Positions 43,607 to 53,332 are shown, counted from the stretch's first letter. The stretch: 64,000 bases of DNA from Erwinia sp. SLM-02 (GCF_037450285.1 NZ_JAQISN010000004.1:1-64000); one strand, 5' to 3'. Numbers and translations: made by a program. The notes: generated by a model not told the origin, from the letters alone.

Positions 43607-44845
43607 ATGTCTTCTTCTCCTTCCGCCCAACGCGGCGTGACGCCGGGTAAAGCGATGGTTGCCGCAGTCAGCGGCTATGCAATGGATGGTTTTGACCTGC
43701 TGATCCTCGGCTTTATGCTGCCGGCTATCAGCGCCTCGCTGGTTCTCAACGCGTCACAGGCGGGTTCTCTGGTCACCTGGACGCTGATCGGCGCGGTGAT
43801 CGGTGGGATTGTCTTCGGCCACCTCAGTGACCGGCTGGGGCGCATTCGCGTGCTGACCTTCACCATTCTGATGTTCTCGGTATTTACCGGGCTTTGCGCA
43901 GTGGCGCAGGGCTACTGGGATCTGCTGGCGTATCGCACGCTGGCCGGCATGGGACTAGGCGGCGAATTCGGCATCGGCATGGCGCTGATCGCGGAGGCCT
44001 GGCCCGCCAACAAACGCAACCGCGCCTCGGCGTGGGTGGGGATGGGCTGGCAGCTCGGCGTGCTGCTGGCGGCGTTTATCACCCCGTTCCTGCTCGACAT
44101 TATCGGCTGGCGCGGCATGTTCCTCGTTGGCCTTCTGCCGGCGCTGGCCTCCTTTGCCATTCGTCGCGGCATGGGAGAACCGGAAGCGTTTACGAAACAT
44201 GTCGATGTGAATCAGGGGCTGTCGTTCCCGGCGCGCATCCGGCTGCTGTTTGCCGACAGGGCGACCTCTAAGGCCAGCATCGGCATCTTTATCCTCTGTT
44301 CGGTGCAGAACTTTGGCTACTACGGGTTGATGATCTGGATGCCGAGCTACCTCTCCTCCAACTTTGGTTTCTCGCTGACCAAATCCGGCCTGTGGACGGC
44401 GGTGACCGTGGTGGGCATGACCTTCGGCATCTGGCTGTTTGGCCTGCTGGCGGATCGCTTCGCGCGCTGGAAGATTTTCCTGATCTATCAGGTGGGTGCC
44501 GTGGTGATGGTGGTGGTTTACGCCCAGCTGCGCGACCCAACGGTGATGCTGTTTACCGGCGCGCTGATGGGGATGTTCGTTAACGGCATGATTGGCGGCT
44601 ACGGCGCGCTGATCTCTGACACCTATCCGGTGAAGGTGCGCGCCACCGCGCAGAACGTGCTGTTTAACCTCGGCCGCGGCGTCGGCGGCTTTGGGCCGCT
44701 GGTGATTGGCCTGCTGGTGGGGCAGTGGTCGTTTACCGCCGCCATCACCCTGCTGGCGCTGATCTACCTGCTGGATATCTTCGCCACCCTGTTCCTGCTG
44801 CCGAAAAAGCAGGGCAGCGAGGACGTGCTGGGCGCAATCGGCTGA
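43607..44845 (+). CDS. MFS transporter, sialate/aromatic-acid:H+ symporter type
   Basis: Twelve-helix carrier of 412 residues. Helix 1 has GYAMDGFDLLILGFMLPAIS, with the acidic residue typical of the AAHS and SHS carriers (NanT, BenK type); GHLSDRLGRIRVL is loop motif A, and GLLADRFARWKIF repeats it in the second half. The substrate cannot be read from sequence; relatives take sialic acid, lactate or aromatic acids. The ATG at 43607 gives the family-typical short N-terminus but has a poor ribosome binding site. It stands alone between phoU and the convergent palQ-like gene, so a link to sucrose-isomer use is possible but unproven. Confidence 0.8.
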   Translation: MSSSPSAQRGVTPGKAMVAAVSGYAMDGFDLLILGFMLPAISASLVLNASQAGSLVTWTLIGAVIGGIVFGHLSDRLGRIRVLTFTILMFSVFTGLCAVAQGYWDLLAYRTLAGMGLGGEFGIGMALIAEAWPANKRNRASAWVGMGWQLGVLLAAFITPFLLDIIGWRGMFLVGLLPALASFAIRRGMGEPEAFTKHVDVNQGLSFPARIRLLFADRATSKASIGIFILCSVQNFGYYGLMIWMPSYLSSNFGFSLTKSGLWTAVTVVGMTFGIWLFGLLADRFARWKIFLIYQVGAVVMVVVYAQLRDPTVMLFTGALMGMFVNGMIGGYGALISDTYPVKVRATAQNVLFNLGRGVGGFGPLVIGLLVGQWSFTAAITLLALIYLLDIFATLFLLPKKQGSEDVLGAIG

Positions 44846-44854
44846 TCCTCCCCT

Positions 44855-44881
44855 GGCCCGGATGTGATTTCCGTCCGGGCC
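44855..44881. terminator. Hairpin between convergent MFS and palQ-like genes
   Basis: GGCCCGGA (44855-44862), eleven-base loop, TCCGGGCC (44874-44881). It is the only structure in the 44-base gap. No T-run is present, so it may act bidirectionally but weakly. Confidence 0.5.
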
Positions 44882-44889
44882 GTGCGGCT

Positions 44890-46563
44890 CTACCGCGAAT
44901 AGATCCGCGCCTCATACGGCCGCAGCAGCTGCGGCTCACCGTCCGGCGAACAGTTGCCCAGCACCGGCTGCCTGTCGACCAGGTCCAGTTCCCGGGCATC
45001 AACGATCTGCGGTTCTCCACTCAGGTTGCAAACAACCACCCACTGCTCTTCTGCCAGGGTGCGCGAATAGGCGTAAATAAACGGATGCTCGTCCAGCAGC
45101 AGCTGATAGCGGCCATAAATCAGCGCCGGGGTGCGGCTGCGCAGGGCGATCAGCGTGCGGTAGAAATTTAACACCGAGTCCGGCTGCTGCTGCTGGCGGG
45201 CAACGTTAATCTCCCGGTAGTTGGCATTGACCGGCAGCCACGGCGTGCTGTCGCTGAACCCGGCGTACTTTCCGTCATCCCACTGCATCGGGGTACGTGA
45301 GTTATCGCGCCCGCTGCGGCTCAGGAACGCCAGTATTCTCTCTTCGCTCCAGCCCTGCTGGCGCAGCGCAACGGCGCGGTTACGGGCGGCGATATCGTTA
45401 AAGTCATCCAGGCTGGCAAACTGCGTATTGCTCATGCCCAGTTCCTGGCCCTGATAAATAAACGGCGTACCCTGCATCAGAAAATACAGAGCGGCAATCG
45501 CCGTGGCGCTCTCGCGCGCGAACTGCCGATCGTCGCCCCATGACGAAACCACGCGTGGAATATCATGATTTTCCACGTAGAGCGCGTTCCATCCCTTCCC
45601 TTCCAGCAGCGTTTGCCAGCGGGTGAAAATGCGCTTCAGGCCGGGCACGTCCAGCCCGCGGTCGGGCGTCAGGCGGTGAGCGCTTTCCCACAGCAGCACG
45701 TGTTCAAACTGGAAAATCATATTCAGGCGCTGACGCTGCTCGCCAACCCACTCCTCGCCCTGCTCCGCCGAGGCGCCGTTCATCTCGCCGACGGTCATAA
45801 TGTCGTAGCGGTTAAGCACCTGCTCACACATCTCATCGACGTAATCCAGCAGGCCCGGATAGTTAAGATGCCGCTCGAACGACGGCACATAGCGCTGTCC
45901 GTTCGGGTTCGGCAGGTCGGTCAGGCCCGGCTCCTTTTTCATATGGCAAATGGCATCGATGCGGAAGCCGTCAATGCCTTTATCCAGCCACCAGCGCATC
46001 ATGTCGTAGATCGCGCCGCGGACCTGCGGGTTTTCCCAGTTCAGGTCCGGCTGGCGGGCGGAAAACAGATGCAGGAAGTACTGCGCACGCTGCGGATCGT
46101 ATTTCCACGCAGAGCCGTTAAAGATGCTCTCCCAGTTATTCGGTTCGGCGCCGTTTTTACCGTCGCGCCAGATGTACCAGTCGCGCTTTTCGCTGGCCGC
46201 TGACGTGCGCGACTCAATAAACCACGGATGCTCATCTGAAGTATGGTTGACCACCAGATCGAGGATCAGCCGCATACCGCGTGCGTGAACCGCCTCCAGC
46301 AGCCGGTCAAAATCGGCCATGGTGCCAAATTCGGCCATAATGTCCTGATAATCGCTGATATCGTAGCCATTATCGTCATTAGGCGAACGATACATGGGGC
46401 AGATCCAGATGACGTTAATGCCCAGCCACTGCAAATAGTCCAGCCGCTGGGTGATGCCGTTCAGGTCGCCAATGCCGTCACCGTTGCTGTCCATAAAGCT
46501 GCGTGGATAGATTTGATAGGCTACCGCCTCTTTCCACCAGCGCGCCGTTTTTACATCATGCAT
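44890..46563 (-). CDS. palQ: GH13 alpha-glucosidase, palatinase-like (PalQ)
   Basis: Cytoplasmic glycoside hydrolase of 557 residues. The GH13 barrel shows NGDGIGDLNGI, DLVVNHTSDEHPWF, nucleophile Asp203 in GFRIDAI, acid/base Glu260 in VGEMNG and Asp334 in ENHDIP. The substrate is probably isomaltulose or a related alpha-1,6 sugar, by analogy with E. rhapontici PalQ. The RLDRD product-control motif of sucrose isomerases is not present (RLTPD in that area), which argues for a hydrolase. The start at 46563 (MHDVKTARWW) is set by an AAGGGAAA ribosome binding site; an upstream in-frame ATG would overlap palK. It ends the palEFGHKQ operon. It could instead be the trehalulase PalZ or a general oligo-1,6-glucosidase. 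Confidence 0.82.
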   Translation of the reverse strand: MHDVKTARWWKEAVAYQIYPRSFMDSNGDGIGDLNGITQRLDYLQWLGINVIWICPMYRSPNDDNGYDISDYQDIMAEFGTMADFDRLLEAVHARGMRLILDLVVNHTSDEHPWFIESRTSAASEKRDWYIWRDGKNGAEPNNWESIFNGSAWKYDPQRAQYFLHLFSARQPDLNWENPQVRGAIYDMMRWWLDKGIDGFRIDAICHMKKEPGLTDLPNPNGQRYVPSFERHLNYPGLLDYVDEMCEQVLNRYDIMTVGEMNGASAEQGEEWVGEQRQRLNMIFQFEHVLLWESAHRLTPDRGLDVPGLKRIFTRWQTLLEGKGWNALYVENHDIPRVVSSWGDDRQFARESATAIAALYFLMQGTPFIYQGQELGMSNTQFASLDDFNDIAARNRAVALRQQGWSEERILAFLSRSGRDNSRTPMQWDDGKYAGFSDSTPWLPVNANYREINVARQQQQPDSVLNFYRTLIALRSRTPALIYGRYQLLLDEHPFIYAYSRTLAEEQWVVVCNLSGEPQIVDARELDLVDRQPVLGNCSPDGEPQLLRPYEARIYSR

Positions 46564-46580
46564 AACGTTTCCCTTCAGAA

Positions 46581-47696
46581 TTAATGGGTTGCCGACGATG
46601 CCAAAAGGCGCTGGAAGGCGCGGCCCTGGCTGTCGAAGAGGTAGCAGCATTCCACCGGCAGGCCGACGCCAACGGTATCTCCCACCCGGATCGTGGAGCG
46701 CTCGGGATTGCGTACCACCCAGGGTTCACTCACGTTACCGTTATCCAGATAAAGGTAGGTTTCATTACCCATATGCTCAACAAACATCACTTCGCCCTGG
46801 TATTCACACTGCGCCAGGTTTCCACCGCGGATATGTTCCGGGCGAATACCGATATTGACGCTTTGCCCCTCGGCTTCGGGCGGCGTCGCGATGGGCAGCA
46901 CCATCGATTTCCCGTTATCCAGCTCCACCACGCTCTGCCGTTCTCCGGCACGGCGCAGCACCGCCGGGATCAGATTCATTTTAGGTGAACCGATAAACTG
47001 GGCGACAAATTCGTTAGCCGGGCTATCGTACAGCTCCAGCGGCGTGCCCACCTGTTCAATCTTTCCCTGATTCAGCACGACGATGCGGTCGGCCAGCGTC
47101 ATGGCCTCCACCTGATCGTGGGTGACATAAATAATGGTCGAACCCAGCCGCTTGTGCAGCGAGGCGACCTCCATCCGCATCTGCACGCGCAGCGAGGCAT
47201 CGAGGTTAGAGAGCGGCTCATCGAACAAAAACAGCCGGGGTTCGCGCACAATCGCCCGGCCAATCGCCACGCGCTGGCGCTGGCCGCCGGAGAGATCCTT
47301 CGGTCGCCGCTCCAGCAGCGGCTCCAGCTGCAGGATACCGGCCGTTTCCTGCACTCTGCGCGCAATGTCATCCGCCGGATGGCCCGCCAGCTCCAGCGCG
47401 AAGGCCATATTTTTATACACGCTCATATGCGGATAGAGCGCATAGGACTGGAAGACCATGCCGATGCCGCGTTCTGCAGGACTGTCATCGTTGACGTAGC
47501 TGCCGTCGATGTACATGCCGCCGCCGCTGATCTCCTCCAGGCCGGCGATCATGCGCAGCAGCGTTGACTTACCGCAGCCGGAAGGCCCGACCACCACCAC
47601 GAACTCGCCGCTGTTAATCTGAAGATCCAGTGACTTAATCACTTCCGCTTTGTTGCCGTAGCGTTTTTGCAGGTTTTTCAGCGTTAATTGCGCCAT
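46581..47696 (-). CDS. palK: Sugar ABC transporter ATPase, MalK/UgpC type (PalK-like)
   Basis: ATPase of 371 residues with C-terminal regulatory OB domains, as in MalK and MsmK. Walker A is GPSGCGKST (37-45), signature LSGGQRQRVAIGRAI, Walker B LFLFDEPLSNLDA, and the later GIRPEHI motif is typical of the TOBE domain. The start at 47696 (MAQLTLKNLQ) has GGAGA just upstream. It energises the PalF-PalG permease and is placed between palH and palQ, matching the E. rhapontici order. Confidence 0.87.
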   Translation of the reverse strand: MAQLTLKNLQKRYGNKAEVIKSLDLQINSGEFVVVVGPSGCGKSTLLRMIAGLEEISGGGMYIDGSYVNDDSPAERGIGMVFQSYALYPHMSVYKNMAFALELAGHPADDIARRVQETAGILQLEPLLERRPKDLSGGQRQRVAIGRAIVREPRLFLFDEPLSNLDASLRVQMRMEVASLHKRLGSTIIYVTHDQVEAMTLADRIVVLNQGKIEQVGTPLELYDSPANEFVAQFIGSPKMNLIPAVLRRAGERQSVVELDNGKSMVLPIATPPEAEGQSVNIGIRPEHIRGGNLAQCEYQGEVMFVEHMGNETYLYLDNGNVSEPWVVRNPERSTIRVGDTVGVGLPVECCYLFDSQGRAFQRLLASSATH

Positions 47697-47756
47697 ATTC
47701 TCTCCACTCAGCATTTGCGATGGGTAGACGGAGCGCCGCTGCGCCCCGTCCAGGGC

Positions 47757-49118
47757 TTATTTCAGGTAATCAAGCCACGGGCTTTGACGCGATATCATCA
47801 CGTCCACCAGTTCCGGAATAGCGCGGCACTTGTCGTTGACTGAATCCACCAGCAGCGCCTGAATCACCAGGTCGCGCGAGCCGTTAAGGATCGCCTCTGC
47901 GGTCAGATCGTGGATACCAATCTGGTTGCACAGCAGGCCGGCGATACCTGACGGAACCTCAACCGCAATGCCATGCACCCCTTTACGGTCGATAATGGCC
48001 GGAACTTCTACCGCAATAAATTCCGGCAGCTGTTTGATAAAGCCCTTGTTGGGGATATTGACCGCGGCTTCTTCGTAGCCGGAATCGTTGATAATCCCCT
48101 CCATGATCGCCACCACCCGCTCTTTCATCTTCAGTTCAATCGACGGCTGAACGTGGCCGAGGTAGTTGCGGTAGAAGGTATAGAAGTCGAGGATACCCCG
48201 GTGGTCGCTGACCTCGCTGGCCCAGCGAATGTACTCGCCGAAGTGGCTGTCGCTGGTGATGGGCAGATAGTTAAACTTCTGCAAAATTTCCTTAAACAGC
48301 GTGCGGTCCGCCCACTCCCAGGCGCTGTCCCGGCCGCCCAGCGCGGCACGCTCGGTGGCGCCCTCCGTTTCCAGCACTTTCCCGTGGGTGCGGGTGTAGG
48401 CCAGGATGTCGCTGTAGCCCGGCAGGCGGGAGAAATAATCCGGCGCTTTGGCGCGGACATCGGCATAGGCATCCTCGCCGCTGTCCTTATAGCGTGCCTC
48501 CAGCAGCACGCTAAAGTGGTTTAACCCACCCGCCCGCAGGTTGAGATTGTCAAAGGAGGTACCCAGCATTTCCGGCAGATAGCGCTCCAGCGAGGCAATT
48601 TCGTGACACATGCCGACAAAATTCAGCTCCGGGAAGCGGCGGTGTACGGTGGTACAGATGCGGCTCATCGGGTTGGAGTAGTTAAATACCCAGGCCTGCG
48701 GGCAGATATCGGCAATATCGGCGCAGATATCCAGGATAGGCGGGATGATGCGCAGCGAATGGAACAGGCCGCCGGGGCCGCCGTTCTCACCGTACACCTG
48801 CTGAATGCCGTACTGCTGTGGGATTTGCCAGTCGAGATCCCACAGCGCGAAGCGATCGCCCACCTCAATGGAGATAATCACAAACTCCGCGCCGCGCAGG
48901 GCTTCCCGGCGGTCGGTGGTGGCGCTGATGATAAAGGGCAGGTCTTCGTGTGCAATAAAGTCACGCGCGGTTTTTTCCGTCACCGCCAGCGCGGCGGGAT
49001 TAATATCAAGCAGCACGATCTCGCTGCCGTACAGCGTGGTGCTCTGGAAAATATCCCCGAGCGTGCCGTAGCCGAACTGCGCACTGCCCGCACCCACTAA
49101 AACGATTTTTGTAGCCAT
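47757..49118 (-). CDS. palH: Family 4 glycoside hydrolase (alpha-glucosidase, PalH-like)
   Basis: NAD- and Mn-dependent glycosidase of 453 residues. The Rossmann motif is GAGSAQFG (9-16); NYSNPMSRICTT and Cys171 in GMCHEIA with His201 in GGLNHFS form the metal site typical of GH4. The family cleaves alpha- or beta-glucosides by an oxidation-elimination route at C3/C2. An unphosphorylated sugar brought in by the linked ABC transporter is the likely substrate, as for AglA-type members. It sits between the permease genes and palK. Confidence 0.85.
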   Translation of the reverse strand: MATKIVLVGAGSAQFGYGTLGDIFQSTTLYGSEIVLLDINPAALAVTEKTARDFIAHEDLPFIISATTDRREALRGAEFVIISIEVGDRFALWDLDWQIPQQYGIQQVYGENGGPGGLFHSLRIIPPILDICADIADICPQAWVFNYSNPMSRICTTVHRRFPELNFVGMCHEIASLERYLPEMLGTSFDNLNLRAGGLNHFSVLLEARYKDSGEDAYADVRAKAPDYFSRLPGYSDILAYTRTHGKVLETEGATERAALGGRDSAWEWADRTLFKEILQKFNYLPITSDSHFGEYIRWASEVSDHRGILDFYTFYRNYLGHVQPSIELKMKERVVAIMEGIINDSGYEEAAVNIPNKGFIKQLPEFIAVEVPAIIDRKGVHGIAVEVPSGIAGLLCNQIGIHDLTAEAILNGSRDLVIQALLVDSVNDKCRAIPELVDVMISRQSPWLDYLK

Positions 49119-49146
49119 TTGCTTATCTCCTTGAGGTAAATCGACA

Positions 49147-49992
49147 TTAGCCTTTAACTGCGCCGTTAGTTAATCCGCTGACGATGCGGCGCTGGAACAG
49201 CAGCACCAGCCCGACGATCGGCAGCGTGACGATGACCGAGGCCGCCATGATGGTGCCCCACGGAAGCTCATATTGAGAGGCACCCTGCAGCATGCCGATA
49301 GCGACGGGCACGGTGCGTTTGCTGCTGGAAATCACGAAGGTCAGCGCGAACATGAACTCATTCCATGCGCCGATAAACGCCAGCAGCCCGGTGGTGACCA
49401 GCGACGGCCCCATAATCGGCGCGAAAACGCGGGTAATAATGGTCCAGGTACTGGCACCGTCGACGATCGCCGCCTCTTCCAGCTCCACCGGGATGGCGCG
49501 CATAAAAGTGGTCAGCACCCAGACGGTAAACGGCAGTGAGAACGTGGTGTAAGAGAGCACCAGCGCGCCCAGCGAGTCGTACAGCCCCATAAAGCGCACC
49601 AGTTCGAACATGCCGGACAGCACCGCCACCTGCGGAAACATCGAAACGCAGAGGATGGTGAACAACAGGTATTTGCGGCCGCGAAAGCGGATCCGCGCCA
49701 GCGCAAACGCGGCGGTAATGGAAACCAGCAGGCACAGGCCCACCGTCAGGGTCGCCACCGTCATCGAGTTCAGCAGGCTGCGGGCAATGCCGCTTTCCAT
49801 CAGCGCGTTCACGTAGTTGCCCCAGTTCAGCCCGTCCGGCAGATAGCTGACGCGGAACAGGTCTTTCCCTTCGCGCAGCGAGGTCACTACCGCGTAATAA
49901 AACGGGAACAGGCAGAAAATACTGGCCAGCGCCGCGCCGGAAAAAATCAGCGCCTTATGGCCCATTCGCTGCTGGTGACGGCTCAGTTTCAT
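49147..49992 (-). CDS. palG: Sugar ABC transporter permease (MalG-like, PalG)
   Basis: Inner-membrane permease of 281 residues with about six helices. The EAA-type loop ELEEAAIVDGASTWTIITRVFAP contacts the ATPase, as in MalG. It overlaps the palF stop by four bases (ATGA), so the two permease subunits are coupled. Confidence 0.87.
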   Translation of the reverse strand: MKLSRHQQRMGHKALIFSGAALASIFCLFPFYYAVVTSLREGKDLFRVSYLPDGLNWGNYVNALMESGIARSLLNSMTVATLTVGLCLLVSITAAFALARIRFRGRKYLLFTILCVSMFPQVAVLSGMFELVRFMGLYDSLGALVLSYTTFSLPFTVWVLTTFMRAIPVELEEAAIVDGASTWTIITRVFAPIMGPSLVTTGLLAFIGAWNEFMFALTFVISSSKRTVPVAIGMLQGASQYELPWGTIMAASVIVTLPIVGLVLLFQRRIVSGLTNGAVKG

Positions 49993-50978
49993 TTGTTCTC
50001 TCCGTTATTGAAGCGGCCTGCGGCCAGGAAGCAGGCGGCAATACCCGCGACCATCATGAACACCAGCACCGAGGCGGCAGAGCCGGAACCCATCTGCTGA
50101 TAGCTGACCATCAGGTCGCGGGCATAGCCGGAAACTGATACCGTGGCTTCGCTGTTGGAGGTCAGGACGTAAATCAGGTCAAACACCCGCAGCGCATCCA
50201 TCACGCGGAAAATCAGCGCGACAATCATCGCGGGCATAATCAGCGGCAGCGTGATGCGGCGAAAGCGCTGCCAGGCGTTAGCCCCGTCAACCCGGGCGGC
50301 CTCATACAGGTCGCCGGGGATCAGCTGCAGCGCGGCCAGCAGCATCAGCGCCATAAACGGCGTGGTTTTCCATACGTCGGCGATAATCACCGCCCACATC
50401 GACAGATGCGGTTCTGCCACCCAGGCCAGCGGCGTGCTGATAACGCCCAGCTTCAGCAGCAGATCGTTCACCACGCCGTACTGATCGTGAAACATCCAGC
50501 CCCACATCTTGGCGGAGACGATAGTGGGGATGGCCCAGGGAACCAGAATGGCGGTGCGCACCAGGCCCTGACCGCGAAACTTCTGATTCATCAGCAGCGC
50601 CAGCAGCATGCCAAACACCAGCTCCAGCGATACCGACAGCAGGCTGAAGTGCAGCGTATTGCCCACCGCCAGCCACCACTGCGGATCCGCCAGGATGCCG
50701 AAACGATGGCCGCCCCCGGCGAAGTCCAGATAGTTAGCGAAGCCGACGAAGCGATACTCGTCCGGCGTATCCAGCATTGCATCGGTAAAGCTGTAGAACA
50801 GCGTGCGTAACAGCGGCCATCCCGCGACCGTCGCCAGCAGCAGCATGGCGGGTGCCACCAGCAGCCAGGCCACGCGGCTGCGACGCTGCTGGTGATTCAG
50901 TTTGCTGCGTTTCGCCGAGGTTACCGCGTGCGGCTCCGGCGTTGCCGTCAGGGATAAGGAACGCGTTTCATCTTTCAT
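49989..50978 (-). CDS. palF: Sugar ABC transporter permease (MalF-like, PalF)
   Basis: Inner-membrane permease of 329 residues with a cytoplasmic basic N-terminus, about six helices and the coupling loop GDLYEAARVDGANAWQRFRRITLP. The start at 50978 (MKDETRSLSL) has GGAG eight bases upstream; a longer in-frame start at 51020 would overlap palE. Its partner is PalG. Confidence 0.86.
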   Translation of the reverse strand: MKDETRSLSLTATPEPHAVTSAKRSKLNHQQRRSRVAWLLVAPAMLLLATVAGWPLLRTLFYSFTDAMLDTPDEYRFVGFANYLDFAGGGHRFGILADPQWWLAVGNTLHFSLLSVSLELVFGMLLALLMNQKFRGQGLVRTAILVPWAIPTIVSAKMWGWMFHDQYGVVNDLLLKLGVISTPLAWVAEPHLSMWAVIIADVWKTTPFMALMLLAALQLIPGDLYEAARVDGANAWQRFRRITLPLIMPAMIVALIFRVMDALRVFDLIYVLTSNSEATVSVSGYARDLMVSYQQMGSGSAASVLVFMMVAGIAACFLAAGRFNNGENK

Positions 50979-51010
50979 CGTGCAGGCTCCGGTAGGTTTA
51001 CAGGGCGATA

Positions 51011-52276
51011 TCAGCGCCACTCTCTGGCTTTGATTCTTTCCAGCCGCTGTTGCAGACCAGCGACCGCCGTTGCGCCATCGCTGCTGCCGCGAAGCACGTT
51101 AAAGGTGGCGTTGTAGATGGCCCGGGAAACCTGGGCGTACTGTCGCTTGGTCTGGGTGGCCGGGCGCGGAATGGCTCTGGCGAAAATCTCCTTGAAGCTG
51201 GCCAGATAGGGCACCTGAGCCAGCACCTGCGGATCGTCATACAGCGCGGTGCGTGACGGCGGCCAGCCCATCAGCGTCAGTCCTTCGCGCTGTGATTTGG
51301 CATCGCTGACGATTTTCAGCAGTTCGAAGGCGGCATCAGGATTTTTGGTGTAGGCGCTGATTGCCCACTGCCAGCCGCCAAGCGTGCTGAGTGAACGGCC
51401 TTCATCGCCTGCGGGCAGCGGCATCAGCCCAACTTTGCCCTTGATTGCGCTGCTGCTGTCCTGAGTCAGAACCCAGGCATACAGCCAGTTGCGCATAAAT
51501 AGCGCATCGCCGTTCTGGAATACCGCGCGTGACTCCTCTTCCATGTACCCCAGCGCGCCGCGCGGCACGATGGTGCCAATCCAGCCCGCGGCTTTGTCCA
51601 GCGCCTGCGCCGCCTGCGGGTTATTGATGGTGATCGCACCGTCCTGAGTAATGAAATCGCCGCCGCTCTGCGAAGCCACCCACTCCAGCGCATTGCAGGT
51701 CAGCCCCTCGTAGGATTTGCCCTGAAATACCAGGCCCCAGAAGTTTTGATGTCCGGCTTCGCGCTCCTGCTGCTGAATGCGCGCGCTGATGCGGGCCATC
51801 TCATCCCAGGTTTTTGGCGGCTGTTCGCCGTAGCGCTCAAGCAGATCTTTGCGGTAATAGAGCGCACCGGTATCCAGGAAGGCGGGAACGGCTTTGACCC
51901 GACCGTTAACGACATTGTTTTGCCAGGCCGAAGGGAAAAAATCGTCGCGCATGGTGCCGACGCGATCGGTGAGATCCAGCAGGTGCTTGTTCAGTACGCC
52001 AATCCAGACGGTATCCGCCTGAAACAGGTCGATGGCGCTGCTGTCTTTTGCCGCAAACAGCTGCTGAAACAGCGACAGTTTTTCATCGGAGGCGCGGGGG
52101 AGATCGATAAATTCCAGCCTGTGGCCGGTCTTCGCTTCAAAGCGCTGCTTAACGTCATTACAGAACTGGCGGCCTTCCCTGCTGGGAGGGCATTCCATGC
52201 GCAGGGTATCGGCCAGGGTAGGAGCGGATAGCAGCGCCGCCGCGCAGACAAGCAGGCTCGGAATCACTTTTCTCAT
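51011..52276 (-). CDS. palE: Sugar ABC transporter periplasmic binding protein (PalE-like)
   Basis: Extracellular solute-binding protein family 1, 421 residues. The signal peptide MRKVIPSLLVCAAALLSA ends near PTLA/DT (22). The mature part shows GALYYRKDLLERYG, typical of MalE-like receptors, and GGWQWAISAYTKNPDAAFELLK near the C-terminus. It should bind sucrose isomers for PalFGK. It is the first gene of palEFGHKQ and is divergent from palR across a 102-base control region. Confidence 0.87.
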   Translation of the reverse strand: MRKVIPSLLVCAAALLSAPTLADTLRMECPPSREGRQFCNDVKQRFEAKTGHRLEFIDLPRASDEKLSLFQQLFAAKDSSAIDLFQADTVWIGVLNKHLLDLTDRVGTMRDDFFPSAWQNNVVNGRVKAVPAFLDTGALYYRKDLLERYGEQPPKTWDEMARISARIQQQEREAGHQNFWGLVFQGKSYEGLTCNALEWVASQSGGDFITQDGAITINNPQAAQALDKAAGWIGTIVPRGALGYMEEESRAVFQNGDALFMRNWLYAWVLTQDSSSAIKGKVGLMPLPAGDEGRSLSTLGGWQWAISAYTKNPDAAFELLKIVSDAKSQREGLTLMGWPPSRTALYDDPQVLAQVPYLASFKEIFARAIPRPATQTKRQYAQVSRAIYNATFNVLRGSSDGATAVAGLQQRLERIKAREWR

Positions 52277-52341
52277 GACGTCCTCTCAGTTAGCGGCCGG
52301 GTGCCGATACCGGACAAGCTAACGAAAGCGGATCATTGAAG

Positions 52342-52378
52342 GAAATCGATTTATTTGGCTATGCTATAGAAAATATCT
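52342..52378. promoter_or_regulatory. Bipartite PalR-type element A (palE/palR)
   Basis: GAAATCGATTTATT (52342-52355), with the perfect palindrome AAATCGATTT inside it, is followed after eight bases by a T-N11-A box, ATAGAAAATATCTAT (52364-52378). The box ends directly at the palR start codon. The same two parts with the same spacing recur at 53661-53698. LysR regulators bind T-N11-A boxes, so this is the probable PalR activation and autorepression site. Confidence 0.75.
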
Positions 52379-53332
52379 ATGTCACTTGCGGAAAATATGA
52401 TCGTGGACAAAATTTTGCGTCAGTTTATCGAAGTCGCAACGTTTGGAAATGTGAGCCATGCGGCAAACAAACTTTGCCTGAGCCAGCCAACGTTGACCCA
52501 TAACATGAAGAAACTGGAGGAGAATTTAGGCGTACAGCTGCTGGAACGCACCTCAACCGGGGTGAAGACCACGGAATTTGGTGAGCTGCTGCTGGAACAG
52601 GCCCAGATGATGCAGCGCATTTACGATAACACCCTGATTAAGCTGGCCTCGATAAAGGCCCGGCAGGGGCAAAGCCTGCGGATGGGGGCCGGGCATGCCT
52701 GGTGGTATATGTTCGTGCGCGACAGCTTTAACGCCTATCGCACCCTTCACCCGACGGTCAATATTCATATCGACCTCGGCAACCACCTGCGCCTGATGGA
52801 TCTGCTGCTAGGGGGCGATATCGATCTGTTTGTGGGGCATGAAATTAAGGGGTTAAATCCGAAGGCGGGCATCAGTTTTCTGCCGCTGTTCAGCACCCGC
52901 GACAGTATGTTTGTCCGCGGCGGGCATCCGCTGCTGGGCAGGCCGGTGGAGGAGTACGAGCTGCTGGGTTATCCCTATGTTGAGCTGACGCCGGACGAGA
53001 GCCGCTACCAGCACATGATGGATGATATGCAGCCGAAAAGGCAGGCGCGTAATCGTCTGCACCTGGCGGAACGGGTGATCTGGTCCACCAGCTCAATGAT
53101 GTCGGCGGTGGATATGATTAACGATTCCGACGCGATGATGCTCAGCTACCCCTCGTGCATGGCGGGGTATTTTGCCCAATATGGGCTTGAACCGCTGCAG
53201 CTGGCAGAAGAAAGCCAGCCGTGTACGGTCGGTATCTATCTGATGCGGGAAAAGGCCGATGCGCCCCAGGTGGTGCAAATGCAGGAACTTTTACATCAGT
53301 ACCTTGGGCAGGTTCGCCACCTGGTCACCTAG
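52379..53332 (+). CDS. palR: LysR-family regulator of the pal operon (PalR-like)
   Basis: Regulator of 317 residues. The N-terminal winged helix-turn-helix is FIEVATFGNVSHAANKLCLS and QPTLTHNMKKLEENLGVQLLER; the rest is the two-lobed LysR effector domain. It is divergent from palE, the arrangement reported for E. rhapontici, where palR and palI lie opposite palEFGHKQZ. Here palI does not follow; the next gene is an opposing EIIB gene whose stop abuts the palR stop. Likely effectors are sucrose isomers. Confidence 0.86.
   Translation: MSLAENMIVDKILRQFIEVATFGNVSHAANKLCLSQPTLTHNMKKLEENLGVQLLERTSTGVKTTEFGELLLEQAQMMQRIYDNTLIKLASIKARQGQSLRMGAGHAWWYMFVRDSFNAYRTLHPTVNIHIDLGNHLRLMDLLLGGDIDLFVGHEIKGLNPKAGISFLPLFSTRDSMFVRGGHPLLGRPVEEYELLGYPYVELTPDESRYQHMMDDMQPKRQARNRLHLAERVIWSTSSMMSAVDMINDSDAMMLSYPSCMAGYFAQYGLEPLQLAEESQPCTVGIYLMREKADAPQVVQMQELLHQYLGQVRHLVT

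Noticed and set aside
44890..46563. GH13 gene considered as a sucrose isomerase (PalI)
   Set aside because: The RLDRD product-specificity motif is missing, there is no secretion signal, and the position at the operon end matches palQ rather than palI.
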